The translations under genes were made by a program, and so were the position numbers. The notes below the pieces were generated by a model. The model saw only the letters and a program-made list of their open reading frames with translations, searched no databases and was not told the origin of the DNA. A stretch of 64,000 nt of DNA, from positions 11,602,062-11,666,061 of the forward strand of contig NC_035178.2 in NCBI RefSeq assembly GCF_001659605.2, written 5' to 3'. Every line of letters starts with the position of its first letter. The stretch's first letter is position 1. This document shows, one piece after another, positions 33,701 through 44,474 of this stretch. This stretch comes from Manihot esculenta (taxonomy: Eukaryota; Streptophyta; Magnoliopsida; Malpighiales; Euphorbiaceae).

Positions 33701-35640
33701 TTCTTGACCTATGGAATAACTAACATTACAGTCGGAAAAAATAATAATAAATAATCCTCTCTTTTTCAGGATCTTACTAGTTTTAGAACATCTTGGACTT
33801 CATTTTATTTTATATTTAATTTTCTTACTAAATTAATTTCAAGAGAAATATCGACACTGGAATATATAATAATAGGAAACTTTAGAATTCGATAATATAT
33901 AGTTCCAATTTCTCTTTTAAAAAATAAATTAAGTATTCCTGAATTTATAAATCCGATTAATGTTTAGTAGAGAATTGCAAGAATTGCTATTTTCTGATTA
34001 GAAACAAAAGGAATATATAATTTTATGTATTATTAAATGAATGCTAAATAAAAAATTAATAATATTTTTTTTATTTTTATTAATTTTTTTAAAATAAATT
34101 GCAAGCTACTTTAATTCTAATAAGTAAAAAATAAATAAACAAATTTATGCAAACTTTTAATAATAATTTTAATTTTAAAAAATTTATTTTTATTAAAATT
34201 AAAGTAATTTATAAATATATATGGATATTATAAATATTATTATCAAATATATATTTTTAATGAAATTAATTATTTATACAAATTTAAATTTTGATATATA
34301 TACATAATTAAATTTAAAATTTAAATAAAATATTAATATAATATTTTAAGTTATAAAATCAACCGTACTAATTCTACTCTTGAGGAGTATGAATATATAT
34401 ATACAATAAATTGGGTATAATTATACTCAAAATTTAATTTAACACAAAATATTAAATTAAATTTCAGGCAAACTTAACTAAATTAAAATTAATTAAAGTA
34501 AATAAGATACATATTTAAACAATAATTCATAATTTTCTATATACTTACCTCCTAAATAAATCGTTGGATAGCTCCTTCAACAGATTTAATAAATAAAATG
34601 AAAATTTCAAATGTTTAAGAAAAATATTTAATATTAAATATATATTTTTTAATATTCAAGTTAAATACTAAAGAAAAATCATAAAAATTTTATTTAATAA
34701 AAATTAAACATACTTTTTTTATATCGTTATCTTGTGTAACATTTCTGAAAAAAAAAATGGACTAAATTAATTTCTACAAAAATTTCTTCTAAACCTGTAG
34801 AAATTTTTTTTTATATAAATTTTTTCCAAATAAAAAATAAGAGAAGTAAATACTCGTGGATTAGATAGGAGGGTTAAATTTAAGAGGGTAACAGCTAGTC
34901 TTGTTAGTGTTGAATAAATCGTTATTGATTTATGTTTTTTGCACTCACTGATGATAATTTATTCGATATTATTAGTGTCAAACAAATTATAACTCGTCAA
35001 TGGACGAATTATTCACGCACAGTATAGAAATCTCCGCACTCGTGAATGTAAATTCAATACTATAAATATCAAATATTATCGGTCAGCTCAGTTTCCGTGC
35101 ATCAACATAGCACAAGAGCTAGTTATTTGATAATCTAATTATTGAATAAGAGAATATGCATTTTTGATAGTACGACGGTTGAAGAAGATTTTCAATAAAT
35201 TTTGAATTCGAAAATATTTTTCATGCTCTCAATTTTTATTTATGATTTTTTTTTTTTAAAAAAAAAAATCTAAGGACCTAATATGAAAATAAACATTATC
35301 TCCTTTCAAAGGATATAAAATTTATTATTTATTAGTTCGAATTGATATTGTATTGCAATTAAAGCTCCTCTGTTCATGTATATATTTCCTATTGTAAAAA
35401 ATATTTTTCATCAAAAATATTTTTGATAAATTATTCATTACGTAATTTTAATTTAAAAAATAAAATATATTAATAAATTTATATATAAAAAGTCTTGATA
35501 AGATTCTTAAACTTAAAAAATCACTTTCTCTTTTATTATTTTTCTTTAAATAAGATTTAATTTTATTTTGATTAGGAAAATATTTTTTTATTAATTAATT
35601 TTTTTTAATATCCGAACAGCAGAGAATATGAAAAAAAAAA
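33701..35640. other. AT-rich intergenic DNA between the host genes
   Basis: Strongly AT-rich, no ORF of note. The stretch 34900-35230 is a little more complex and could be an old LTR or other repeat relic, but I cannot name it. Confidence 0.4.
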
Positions 35641-35689
35641 AATTTGAAAAATATTCCTTATTAAATAAACAGAGCGAAAGTAGATGTAA

Positions 35690-35870
35690 GTGAATCCCAT
35701 CAAGGTATGAGCTGCTTTTGTAGAGTAGCCAAATGGGAGCTGGGGGCATGTTTTCAGCAAGCCACAAGTAGGAACCAGGTACCTGCATGACTTTCATCTG
35801 CCCCCTAGGAAGTCTACATTTGCTGGGAGTTCAGCCAGCTTTTGAAGTAACCATTGAAGAAAGACTCAAT
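35690..35870. other. Possible long stem-loop in a less AT-rich island
   Basis: Left arm around AGCCAAATGGGAGCTGGGGGCATG (35726-35750, with a break) and right arm around 35798-35832 are partly complementary: GGGGGCA pairs with TGCCCCC, and CCAAATG approximately with CATTTGCTGG. AGCTG (35709) can pair with CAGCT (35838). The base composition differs from the flanking AT-rich DNA. It resembles a microRNA precursor shape, but I recognise no known plant microRNA in it. Confidence 0.25.
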
Positions 35871-35879
35871 ATCAATTCA

Positions 35880-37088
35880 TAAAAATTTTGTTTCTGCATA
35901 TTTATTTTATCATTTTTGTTTCTTTTTTGTATTACTGTAAAATGCATTTCATGGCAAGTTAAAAAAGACACAGGTTGCAATATTGTAATTTTAAATGAGA
36001 GAAAAAAATAATTACTGTTTTTGTGAATTTCAAAAAAATTCTGAAATAAGACAATTCAATGAGAATAGTGTAATCAACCTTCCATTCATTCTGCTTCACC
36101 TGCTGGTAAGGGATAATAATGAATCCACAACAAAAAAGCATGGCTTACATAAAAAGATCTAATAAATTGTTAAAGCCTATACATAAACAGAGACAGGCAG
36201 GCACAGAAACACACTTGCAGGGACATAAAGAGACATGGAGAGGGTAAAAAGAGAAGGCTGAGGAATAAAACCCCACAACAAAAATCTTGATTCTCAATAG
36301 GTTAGGAACCCCATTTCTAATGTGCTTATTGAATTGATCAGTATTTGGCGCTTTAACACCCCCTATTTCTCTGTTTACTGAGAAGTCAGTAATTAATAAG
36401 TTAGATTAGTAGGTACGCAGGGGCCAAAAAGGAGGGGGAGGCTGGAGGCTTGAGGCTGGTTTAGGATCATATATACTGGACTGGTCTTTCAAGAGAGTTG
36501 CTGGCTATTAATCTCAGGTGAATGCATACTCCAACGGCATCTTTTGGGAAGGTCAGGCTCAACCTGCATTTGCCTCATATTTTCATCTCATGTCTAAAAT
36601 TTGAGCGACCAGTGATCCAGAGCCATAATCAGGTCCTTATGAGCCTCAGGTGATACATGATCCTATGCCTCAAACAGCATTCACCTCAGAATTATTTCAT
36701 CTCATTCCTAAAACTTGACTCCAACAAGATGCAGTTCAATAATCTACCAATGATAAAATTCTATGTACCCGGCTCAATCTCCATTGGCAAATGAGCTAAC
36801 TGTAACATTTACGGTTAAAGATGTGCTGGTCCAGAAAACTGCACCGTATGCAATTAATTCTTCCAACATGATTTTTTGTCAAAAGTCTGGTCTAAATCAC
36901 AGACGTTGTCTCATCAATTGCATTAAGATCTACAGCAGAGTTAAAAACCAACCTTCTTCAGCCATAGCTTATAGTTATGAGCTCTCCTTTTCTCATGGTG
37001 AATTAGGAACTTCAAGAACAACTCAGATTCTTCTATGGGACTGATGAACCAGAACAGGAACAGAGAGAAAACCACATGCTTTTGTTTG
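35880..37088. other. Intergenic DNA and likely 3' UTR of the PPR gene
   Basis: No convincing ORF. The part next to 37089 should include the PPR 3' UTR. Segments near 36580-36610 and 36690-36720 look like diverged copies of one another (TCATCTCAT...CTAAAA.TTGA). Nothing else recognised. Confidence 0.4.
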
Positions 37089-39374
37089 TCACCAGTAGTC
37101 ATTACAAGAGCACATCCCATTTTTAAATTGGTGGAAACGGTTTGAGTCTCTCACAATAATTTCCTTATGAAGAAGATCTGATGCTAACTTCATGAAGCTG
37201 TGACAGTCAACGCATATGCGAATATTCTTTATGATTTTTATGACACTTCTGTCATGATGCAGACTTTCTTCATTCATCATAGCAAACACCAAAGCTAGCT
37301 TCTCACTGTGATGGTATAATTGCTCCTCTTTATGCTCCTCCTCTATGTCATGCAATGCCAAGTTTGTTTCTGGTACATAGCCTCTCTCTTTTAGCTGTCC
37401 AATCAGTAAATCAAGCCTGGTGCATATGGCATTTCTTCGAGGATGGCGTCTCCCTCCAGAGGCAAACTCATGCACTATGTTCCCAATCTCAATCCAGCTT
37501 AAACCAGGTTCCTTTCTTACCCTAGAGCCTTCCATTTCTTTCCTCATTACCCCTGCTTGACTGTAACCACCTCCAGAACAATAAATGTTTGACATTTGTA
37601 CATAGCCTAATGAATTTCTGGGATCCAACTCCTTCAGTTTATCTGCTGCTAACTTGGCCAGTTGTGTCTCACCGTGCTTCCTACATGAGCCAAGCAGTGC
37701 ACTCCAAACCACAGCATCAGGCTCCATAGGCATTTTGCTTATTAGCACCTTTGCCTCAACTACTCTCCCAGCGCGGCCAAGAATATCAACCATGCATGCA
37801 TAATGATCTAGCTGTGGAACAATGCCATGATTATCAATCATTGAATCAAAGATTTTGATTCCTTCTTCCACCATTCCAGCATGGCTGCATGCCGAAAGGA
37901 GAGCAACTATGGTTGCAGAATCAGGAGGCAGATTCATTTCAGAAAAAAGATGCAACGCCTCATTAGCTTGACCGTGCAGAGCATATGCCTTGAGCATTGA
38001 GTTCCAAGAAACTAAATTACGAAATTTCATTTCATCAAAAACCTTCTTGGATAAGGAAATGGAGCCACATCTTGCATGAGCGTGGATCAAGGCATTTCCA
38101 AGCACAGCATCAGCCCCAAACCCAGCTTTAATTACTTGTGAATGAACAGCCAAGGCATGCCTCTCACTACCAAGGCCTGCACAAGCTTTTAAGACAATAG
38201 AAAATGTATACCGATCCGGTGCTAACCCTTCCCTATGCAGTTGCCGAAAAAGGAAGAGGGCTTCTCCAGGTTGCCGTTCTGCAAAGGCTGTTATAATGCC
38301 AGTCCATGAAATGATATCACGAAAACACCCTGACTCCAAGAAAAGCCTGTGACAATCAGTAACCTCTCCGCCAAGATCTGAATAGGCTTTCACCAACGCA
38401 GTTGCAACTTCAATTTGCAACACCAAGGCACTTTTTATACTAAGACAGTGTAACTGAGAACAACACCTAGGACCCACATGAAGACTAGCGTTATAGCTTT
38501 CACTCAAGGAAGACAAAACACTGACCAGTGTGGCACGATCGAACCCAATTCCATCTCTGTGCATTTGGCTAAAAAGACGTACAGCTTTTGATCCGAGTTT
38601 CCGGAGCTGAGATCCTGCAATCATTGAATTCCAAGAAACAAGATTACGAAACTCCAAATTCTCAAACACAGTCCAAGCTTCATCTATACTGCCACCGTCA
38701 CTGCCACACCTACTATACATGGAAATAAGAGCATTTCCCACATAAATACTAGCACCTAAACCAATTTTCAAGGCAAGTGCATGCACCTGCTTGCCATGCT
38801 CATAGTCGCAACAAGTGAGCACGCTTGTAAAGGCAAATTCATTTGGCCTGCAATGCACAAGCATATCAGAAAACAAACGAAAGCACTCATAAGCTTGCCC
38901 TTGTTGAGCGTAGCCAGATATCAGAGCAGTCCAAGAAACTAAGTTTCTATCCGGCATTTCATCGAATAGTTGATGCGCGCACTCCAAGTCTCCACATTTC
39001 GCATACATGTTTATGAGATGATTTGTTACATATACCCCTGGTGGGTTGCTACGATTATGGGAAACCATGTGTTGGTGCAAATACATGCCTTGTTGAAGGT
39101 ATCCATGGCGGGCACATGCATGGAAGAGAGTGGCATAGGTTTGCTGGGAGTAAGGTAGTGGAGGTAGTGGCGGCGCTGCACTAAAGAAGAGGGAGAGTGC
39201 TTCGTCAATGCAGCCGCGCGTGGAAAGGACGCGCACCTCGTTGAGAATGCTGTTAGCACTGGGCGTCGGGGTGCTGGATTGAAGAAGACCGCTGGAAGTG
39301 AAGGTTCGGAGTGAGAAATCCCACGCGCGTATTTTTGGTCGTGACATTAACAAATGTGGTGCCCTGGCTAGCAT
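37089..39374 (-). CDS. DYW-class pentatricopeptide repeat protein, probable organelle RNA-editing factor
   Basis: 761 residues in one exon, ordinary for the class. The N-terminus (about 40 residues, Arg/Ser/Thr-rich, few acidic residues) looks like an organelle transit peptide. PLS-type PPR repeats run from about residue 70 to 570, with repeated signatures such as NHLINMYAKCGD, RNLVSWTALISGY and RNLVSWNSM. The E/E+ region with LSWIEIGN follows, then the DYW cytidine-deaminase-like domain: HSE (689-691), CVDC (721-724) and the C-terminal CNDYW. All metal-binding residues of HxE...CxxC are present. From memory it most resembles Arabidopsis At1g71420. In this family the PPR tract binds RNA and the DYW domain edits C to U. 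No stop or frameshift. Confidence 0.94.
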   Translation of the reverse strand: MLARAPHLLMSRPKIRAWDFSLRTFTSSGLLQSSTPTPSANSILNEVRVLSTRGCIDEALSLFFSAAPPLPPLPYSQQTYATLFHACARHGYLQQGMYLHQHMVSHNRSNPPGVYVTNHLINMYAKCGDLECAHQLFDEMPDRNLVSWTALISGYAQQGQAYECFRLFSDMLVHCRPNEFAFTSVLTCCDYEHGKQVHALALKIGLGASIYVGNALISMYSRCGSDGGSIDEAWTVFENLEFRNLVSWNSMIAGSQLRKLGSKAVRLFSQMHRDGIGFDRATLVSVLSSLSESYNASLHVGPRCCSQLHCLSIKSALVLQIEVATALVKAYSDLGGEVTDCHRLFLESGCFRDIISWTGIITAFAERQPGEALFLFRQLHREGLAPDRYTFSIVLKACAGLGSERHALAVHSQVIKAGFGADAVLGNALIHAHARCGSISLSKKVFDEMKFRNLVSWNSMLKAYALHGQANEALHLFSEMNLPPDSATIVALLSACSHAGMVEEGIKIFDSMIDNHGIVPQLDHYACMVDILGRAGRVVEAKVLISKMPMEPDAVVWSALLGSCRKHGETQLAKLAADKLKELDPRNSLGYVQMSNIYCSGGGYSQAGVMRKEMEGSRVRKEPGLSWIEIGNIVHEFASGGRRHPRRNAICTRLDLLIGQLKERGYVPETNLALHDIEEEHKEEQLYHHSEKLALVFAMMNEESLHHDRSVIKIIKNIRICVDCHSFMKLASDLLHKEIIVRDSNRFHQFKNGMCSCNDYW

Positions 39375-39700
39375 AGCAAGTTAGCAACCCCCTGGTGTAT
39401 AGTCACAAAAGTTGATGCTTTGGGCTAAGAACCTTCAGAACAAGGATCAGTGCTGATCGCGTGCGTGTTATTAGCCCACCCTCTTTAATTTATTAGTACA
39501 GAATTCTTATTTTAAAAAGAAGGAAATTTTCTTTTAATCTGAAGTTTTGATACAATTAACAGTTTTATATTTTAACTTTTCATTTCTAGACAATTAAATC
39601 CAATCTTTAAGGTTTGTAGCAGTTTTAACTATAAATTCAAATTAATTTTGATCAAAATATAAAATTTATCACCTATTTAGGTAATTTTTTATTATTTTTA
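39375..39700. other. PPR upstream region
   Basis: Carries the PPR 5' leader and presumably its promoter, then AT-rich DNA up to the LINE 3' end. No clear TATA box or other signal found. Confidence 0.4.
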
Positions 39701-39739
39701 AATTAATTGTATTTTTTATTTATTAAATAAAATAATTCA

Positions 39740-40676
39740 AAACTTGTTTGATGTGAAAATACAATTATCAAGAGGAGCAAGGCTTCCTGGATTACATTCA
39801 ACTGCTGCGGTATTAGAAGCAAAAGTTGTATCTTTGAGCATAATAGTTGCAAGCGCATGGGCCACTCGATTCTGCGTACATGCTGAATTCCTTTATTGAG
39901 ATGAAGGATATCATGCACTAGAGCTTGGATATGGATAGGGGTTTCTCCACCCATAATGGCATCAATGAGTTCTTTACAGTCCCCTTCAAGAAGAATTGCT
40001 TGAATATTCTTGTCTACAGCCCAAGTAACAGCAGTTCGACATGCTCTACTTTCCATGGCAAGAGGATCAAAGGCATGAGATATGGAGCATCTCCAATCAA
40101 CAATAGAGCCAAAATGGTTGGTGATCTCTACAGCTCTAGCTCCTTTCTAGGTTCTCTTATCAAAAGCTGCATCAAAGTTAGCTTTGAGCATACCTACTGG
40201 TGCTGGCCGCCAAGAAGCAGGAGGGGAGGGTTCATTATCATTCGACTCAATCATAGAGGCAGTGGCTTCAATAAAAGATTCGAGATACGTTTTTGCAGTC
40301 ACCACTGTATCATACGAATGCTGCTCAACTCCACAGAAAATAAAGTTGTTCCTAGCTTTCCAAATTCTCCAATAAATGAAAACAATCTGTTGCATGATTT
40401 CTGAATATGAAACTTCTGCACAAAAGAGCTTGTGGAGCTCCTCCTGACAGTCTGACAATTCACTCTCCATGTAAACAAGTAGATCGTATAGGAATCAAAG
40501 AGTTTATCCACACTGCAGCCGCTCGGGGACAATGGAACATGATATGCATGCAAGTTTCTGGTTTACTGCAGAAAGAACAATCCGGGGGAAAAGAAGGGAT
40601 GTGCCTACGGAGGGCCATATTGGTGGGGAGTTTCTCTCGGAGCATACTCCACAAAAAAGACGTTCAGCTTATTAGC
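39740..40676 (-). pseudogene. LINE ORF2 3' part: zinc-binding region and RNase H
   Basis: Translation shows FLWSMLREKLPTNMALRRH, then CSFCSKPETCMHIMFHCPRA (the zf-RVT cysteine/histidine pattern), then an RNase H domain (MLKANFDAAFDKRT; AILLEGDCKELIDAI). Several frameshifts. It continues the piece at 43895-44474 after removal of the Athila-like insertion. Confidence 0.8.
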
Positions 40677-42079
40677 TGATCCAACGTAATTTCAACATAT
40701 TTTTTATATTATTCTTACGATTGAATTGAGTATTTTTCTAATAAATTTTATATCTTTTGATAATATTTCGCAGAAAAGTAAAAGATAAGTGGATTGATAA
40801 AAATGTATTAAAAACTGCTGAAATTGACTTGACGAGCGATTTGGACAAATTCACTGAATGATCATGCTTCACAGAAGCCAAAAATGGACTAGACTCGTGA
40901 GCTGAGTTAACCATATTCTAAATGGTGGATTTGACGAGCAATTTGTCTAAACCAATGGGCGAATCAACCGTCTAGTCAGAAACCTGACAATGAACGAAAA
41001 AAATTCAAATTTGAAATTAAGAAGAGAAGTGTCTCTTCATTGAAAACCGCAGGACCCACTCGATTTTTCCTCCTTCAGTGCAGCATGATATTCTCCTCAA
41101 ATCAAGGAATTCTATTCTGAATGGAAATATATTAAAAGAAGGATTCCTAATTTGAAGCAAATAAGATTTTCTATTCCCCAAAAGGCTCTACTAAGGTTAG
41201 CACCTATTTAAGCTCATTCTTGTGGAAAGTCGAAGGGGCATCATCTTTGATCACTCTCTTCTCCGATTAATTCTCTTTTCTCTTTTGTATTTTATTTCAA
41301 AACCATAAGTAACTAAACTCTTTATCTCTGGTTGGAGTTAGGTTAAAATTTCAATTTATCTATGAATTGTGAAATCTAAACATAATTGTTCATCTTTTAT
41401 TCTTCTAATATTTATGTAATTTCAGTTCTTAATATTATTATTGCTTTGTTATTTTATCAATAGAGACCATTGTTCATATTTTTAAAGTGATATATTGTTA
41501 ATTTGGATGCTTAAAATCCGTAATTGTTTGAGTTATTCAACAACAAATAACAATTAGTATAATCCATTAAGAAATTGCATAATCTAGCTTGAACTCACCA
41601 TGCGGTTTAGTTTGTTGGCTAGAATTGGGTCTCTCTAATCCTTGAAGCAGTTGATAAATTAAAATCTCAAAAACGTTTTTTAGGTGATTTGTTGACTATG
41701 GTAAATTAACGAATGTTTCCTAATTAATTTAAATTTAAGAAGAGATTAGTTATGTGAAGTGTCTTCCATAATTAGAACTGATTTATTAAAATGAATAAAA
41801 GTATTTTTATTTATATGATTAATTCTCAAAATCGAAATGGATCCTAATTTTCAACTAGAATTTATTTACATTGATTTTATTCTCTTTTATTTACTGCTTT
41901 TGTCCTGATCTTTATTTCATCAAACCCCTTTTTTACTTTTATTATTTATTTTTTCTAACTCATGATTGAAAGTTTTTAGTGTCAATTCCCTGTGAATTCG
42001 ACCCTATTCACTCTATACACAATTCATATTTATCGATTTTTAATAAGTTATTGTTTGTGACTTCGATATCTATAAAAAT
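40677..42079 (+). repeat. Athila-like 5' LTR
   Basis: Shares long stretches with 42756-43885, for example CGTGAGCTGAGTTAACCATA at about 40895 and 42797. Ends just before the tRNA primer site. A TATA-like CTATTTAAGC lies near 41204. Confidence 0.7.
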
Positions 42080-42080
42080 T

Positions 42081-42100
42081 TGGCACCGTTATTGGAAAAT
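42081..42100 (+). promoter_or_regulatory. Athila-like primer binding site
   Basis: TGGCACCGTTATTGGAAAAT closely matches the Athila/Tat primer site (TGGCGCCGTTGCCGGGGAT type, usually assigned to tRNA-Asp), with mostly G-to-A and C-to-T differences. Confidence 0.7.
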
Positions 42101-42127
42101 TGATTTCTAACTTATTTATTTCCTTTC

Positions 42128-42755
42128 ATGACCAGGTCGGGACGTAAAGAAAAATTTGCTTTATGACCTAGAAATTTAACTTACTACTAAGAACTTGAGA
42201 AGACAAGCAAATTCGAGGAACCAAGCCTTAAAACCGTCTTCATCCACAACTAGTGAGGAGACAGCAACAGTCTTGGATCCTGTTGCACGACCAACTGCAG
42301 AGGTGACAGACCCTGCCGCAGCAAATACACCAGCTACTGCAATAGAAATACAAACTGAATACCTGCAGTGGCTAGACCAGAACCCGTAGTAGTTGAATTT
42401 GAAACTAAAAATATTGAAGTGAGAGCTTCAATGGCACAAGAGAGAACTCTGTGTGGATTAGCAATCTCTGTGGGTGATCAAACACTATTGTGCATCACAT
42501 TTTCACCTTTGACAGTCCCGTTTGAACTAAAAATTGGGTTGATTAACCTTTCAGAGGTCTAAAAAATGAAAATCCACACAAACACCTCAAAGAATTCCAT
42601 ATTGTTTACTCAACTATGAGGCCCTAAGGTATAACCGAAGAGCATGTTAAACTGAAAGTCTTTCCCTTCTCTCTTGATGAATCTGCCAAAGACTAGTTAT
42701 TCTATTTACTACCCAAATTCATTACCTCATGGGCTTGATGGTGAGGGCTTTCCTT
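42128..42755 (+). pseudogene. Athila-like gag fragment
   Basis: After a short ATG-started frame with early stops, translation gives a Ser/Thr/Ala-rich leader (42195-42389) and then recognisable Athila gag motifs: NPHKHLKEFHIVYSTMRP and EEHVKLKVFPFSLDESAKD*LFYLLP. Several stops. Cut off at about 42755 by LTR sequence. Confidence 0.75.
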
Positions 42756-43885
42756 ATCATGCTTCATAGAAGCCAAAAATGGCCCAGACCCGTGAGCTGA
42801 GTTAACCATATTCTAGATGGTGGATTTGACCAGCTATTTGCCTAAATCACTGGGCGAATCAATAGTCTGCACAGAAATTGACAGTGAGCGGGTCTCCTCA
42901 TTAAAAGTCATGGAACCTACTTGATTTTTTCCCCTTCAGTGCAGTACAATATCCTTCTCAAATCAAGGAGTTCTCTTCTGAATAGAAATATATTAAAAGA
43001 AGGATTTCTAATTTGAAGCAAATAAAATTTTCTATTCCCTAAAGGACTCTATTAGGGTTGAACATCTATTTAAGCCCATCCTTATGGACAATTGAGGAGA
43101 AATCATCTTTGATCACTCTCTCTTCCATCCGATTTTCTGTTCTCTTTTGTATTTTCTTAAAGTATGAGTGGCTAAATTATTTAGTTCTAGTTGGAGTTAG
43201 GTTGAATTGTGAGATCTAAACATAATTGTTAATTTTTTATTCTTCGAATATTTATAGAATTTCAGTTCTTATCAATAGGGCTCATTGTTCATATTTTCAA
43301 AGTGATATATTGTTAATTTGGATGCTTAAAGTCTATAATTGTTTGAATTATTCAACAACAAGTAACAATTAGTGTAACCCACTAAGAAATTACATAATCT
43401 AGCTTGAACTCACATCGCGGTTTGGTTTGTTGGTTAGAATTGGGTCTCTCTAATTCTTAAAACAGTTGATAAATTAAAATCTTAAAGACATTATTTCGGT
43501 AATTTGTTGACTAAAGTTAATTAGTGAATGTTTCCTAATTAATTTAAACCTAGGGAGAGATTTGTTACGTGGAGCATCTTCCATAACTAAAATTAATTTA
43601 TTGGAACGAATAAATATATTTTTATTTCTATGATCAATTTTCAAAACTCAAATGGATCTTAATCTTCAACTAGAATTTATTTATATTGATTTTATTCTCT
43701 TTTAATTACTACTTTTGTCTTGGTCTTTATTTCATCAAACCCCTTTTTACTTTACTATTTATTTTTTCTAGCTTATGATTGGAAGTTTTTAGTGTCAATT
43801 CCCTGCGGATTCGATCATATTCATTTTATACACAATTCATATTTGTCGGTTTATAATAGGTTATTTTTTGTGGTTTCGAAACTCA
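42756..43885 (+). repeat. Athila-like 3' LTR (5'-truncated)
   Basis: Begins at ATCATGCTTCATAGAAGCC, matching the 5' LTR from about 40863, and ends near ...GAAACTCA. Two indels of roughly 20-30 bp relative to the 5' LTR. Confidence 0.7.
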
Positions 43886-43894
43886 GTAGTAGCT

Positions 43895-44474
43895 TGGTGC
43901 TCTAAACTTTCTTCCAAAATGATTTCATTCTCTGTTATGATTCTTGACCAAGACCTCCAATGTTATCACTAAGCTCTTCTTCCCTTAACTGTCGTGCCGC
44001 CACGTGATAACTAGACTTAATCAAGTATTGTCTGTGTCTTTTAAAGTGCCATATGAGGCGATCTCATTGTCTGCACAAACCCAAAGGGATAGATAAAATA
44101 AAATTAGCATCCTCGTCAATAAATTTATTTCTTACCACCATCGGGTCCCAATTGTTAGTGTTAGGAACAAGGAGTTCAAAGACCTGAGTAATCTACGAGT
44201 CATGGCCTTCTTTAGCTCTACGACAATTTGGCAAGATATGGGGAATCCATATGTCTATTTTGTACAAAATAGATGCTCCATCGCCCACATGCCAGCGAGT
44301 GCCTTTACTCAGAATTTTTCATCCCCATAAGAGACTTCTCTATCCCCATGAAGGTCTCTCGCCTTCCTCAGTTTGCATTAAAGAACCATAGGGAAAGTAC
44401 TTCCCTTTCAAAACTCGAACTAGGAGACTGTCGGGATTATCAATAATGCGCCAACATTTTCTGGCTAGAAGAGC
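43895..44474 (-). pseudogene. LINE ORF2 middle fragment (after RT)
   Basis: Minus-strand translation shows LLARKCWRIIDNPDSLLVRV, LKGKYFPYGSL, GTRWHVGDGASI, FILSIPLG and DRLIWHFKRH, the conserved region between RT and the zinc-binding region of plant LINEs. Decayed by stops. The left end (FWKKV*STK) continues in frame to 40672 and below when the Athila-like insertion is removed. Confidence 0.82.

Larger units (their letters stand above)
40677..43889 (+). mobile_element. Athila-like Ty3 element with most of the interior missing, inserted in the LINE
   Basis: Two similar LTR-like blocks (about 40677-42079 and 42756-43885) flank only about 0.7 kb holding a primer site and part of gag. The 3' LTR copy lacks its first 180 bp or so and directly follows gag, so one deletion removed pol and the LTR start. 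A candidate duplication TAGCT lies at 40673-40677 and 43890-43894. Alternatively the LTR begins TG at 40677 with an imperfect TTAGC/GTAGC duplication. The LTRs look roughly 85-90% alike with several indels, so it is old. Confidence 0.78.

Noticed and set aside
35690..35870. Known plant microRNA gene
   Set aside because: Compared by memory with the main conserved families; no mature sequence matched. Kept only as a possible hairpin.
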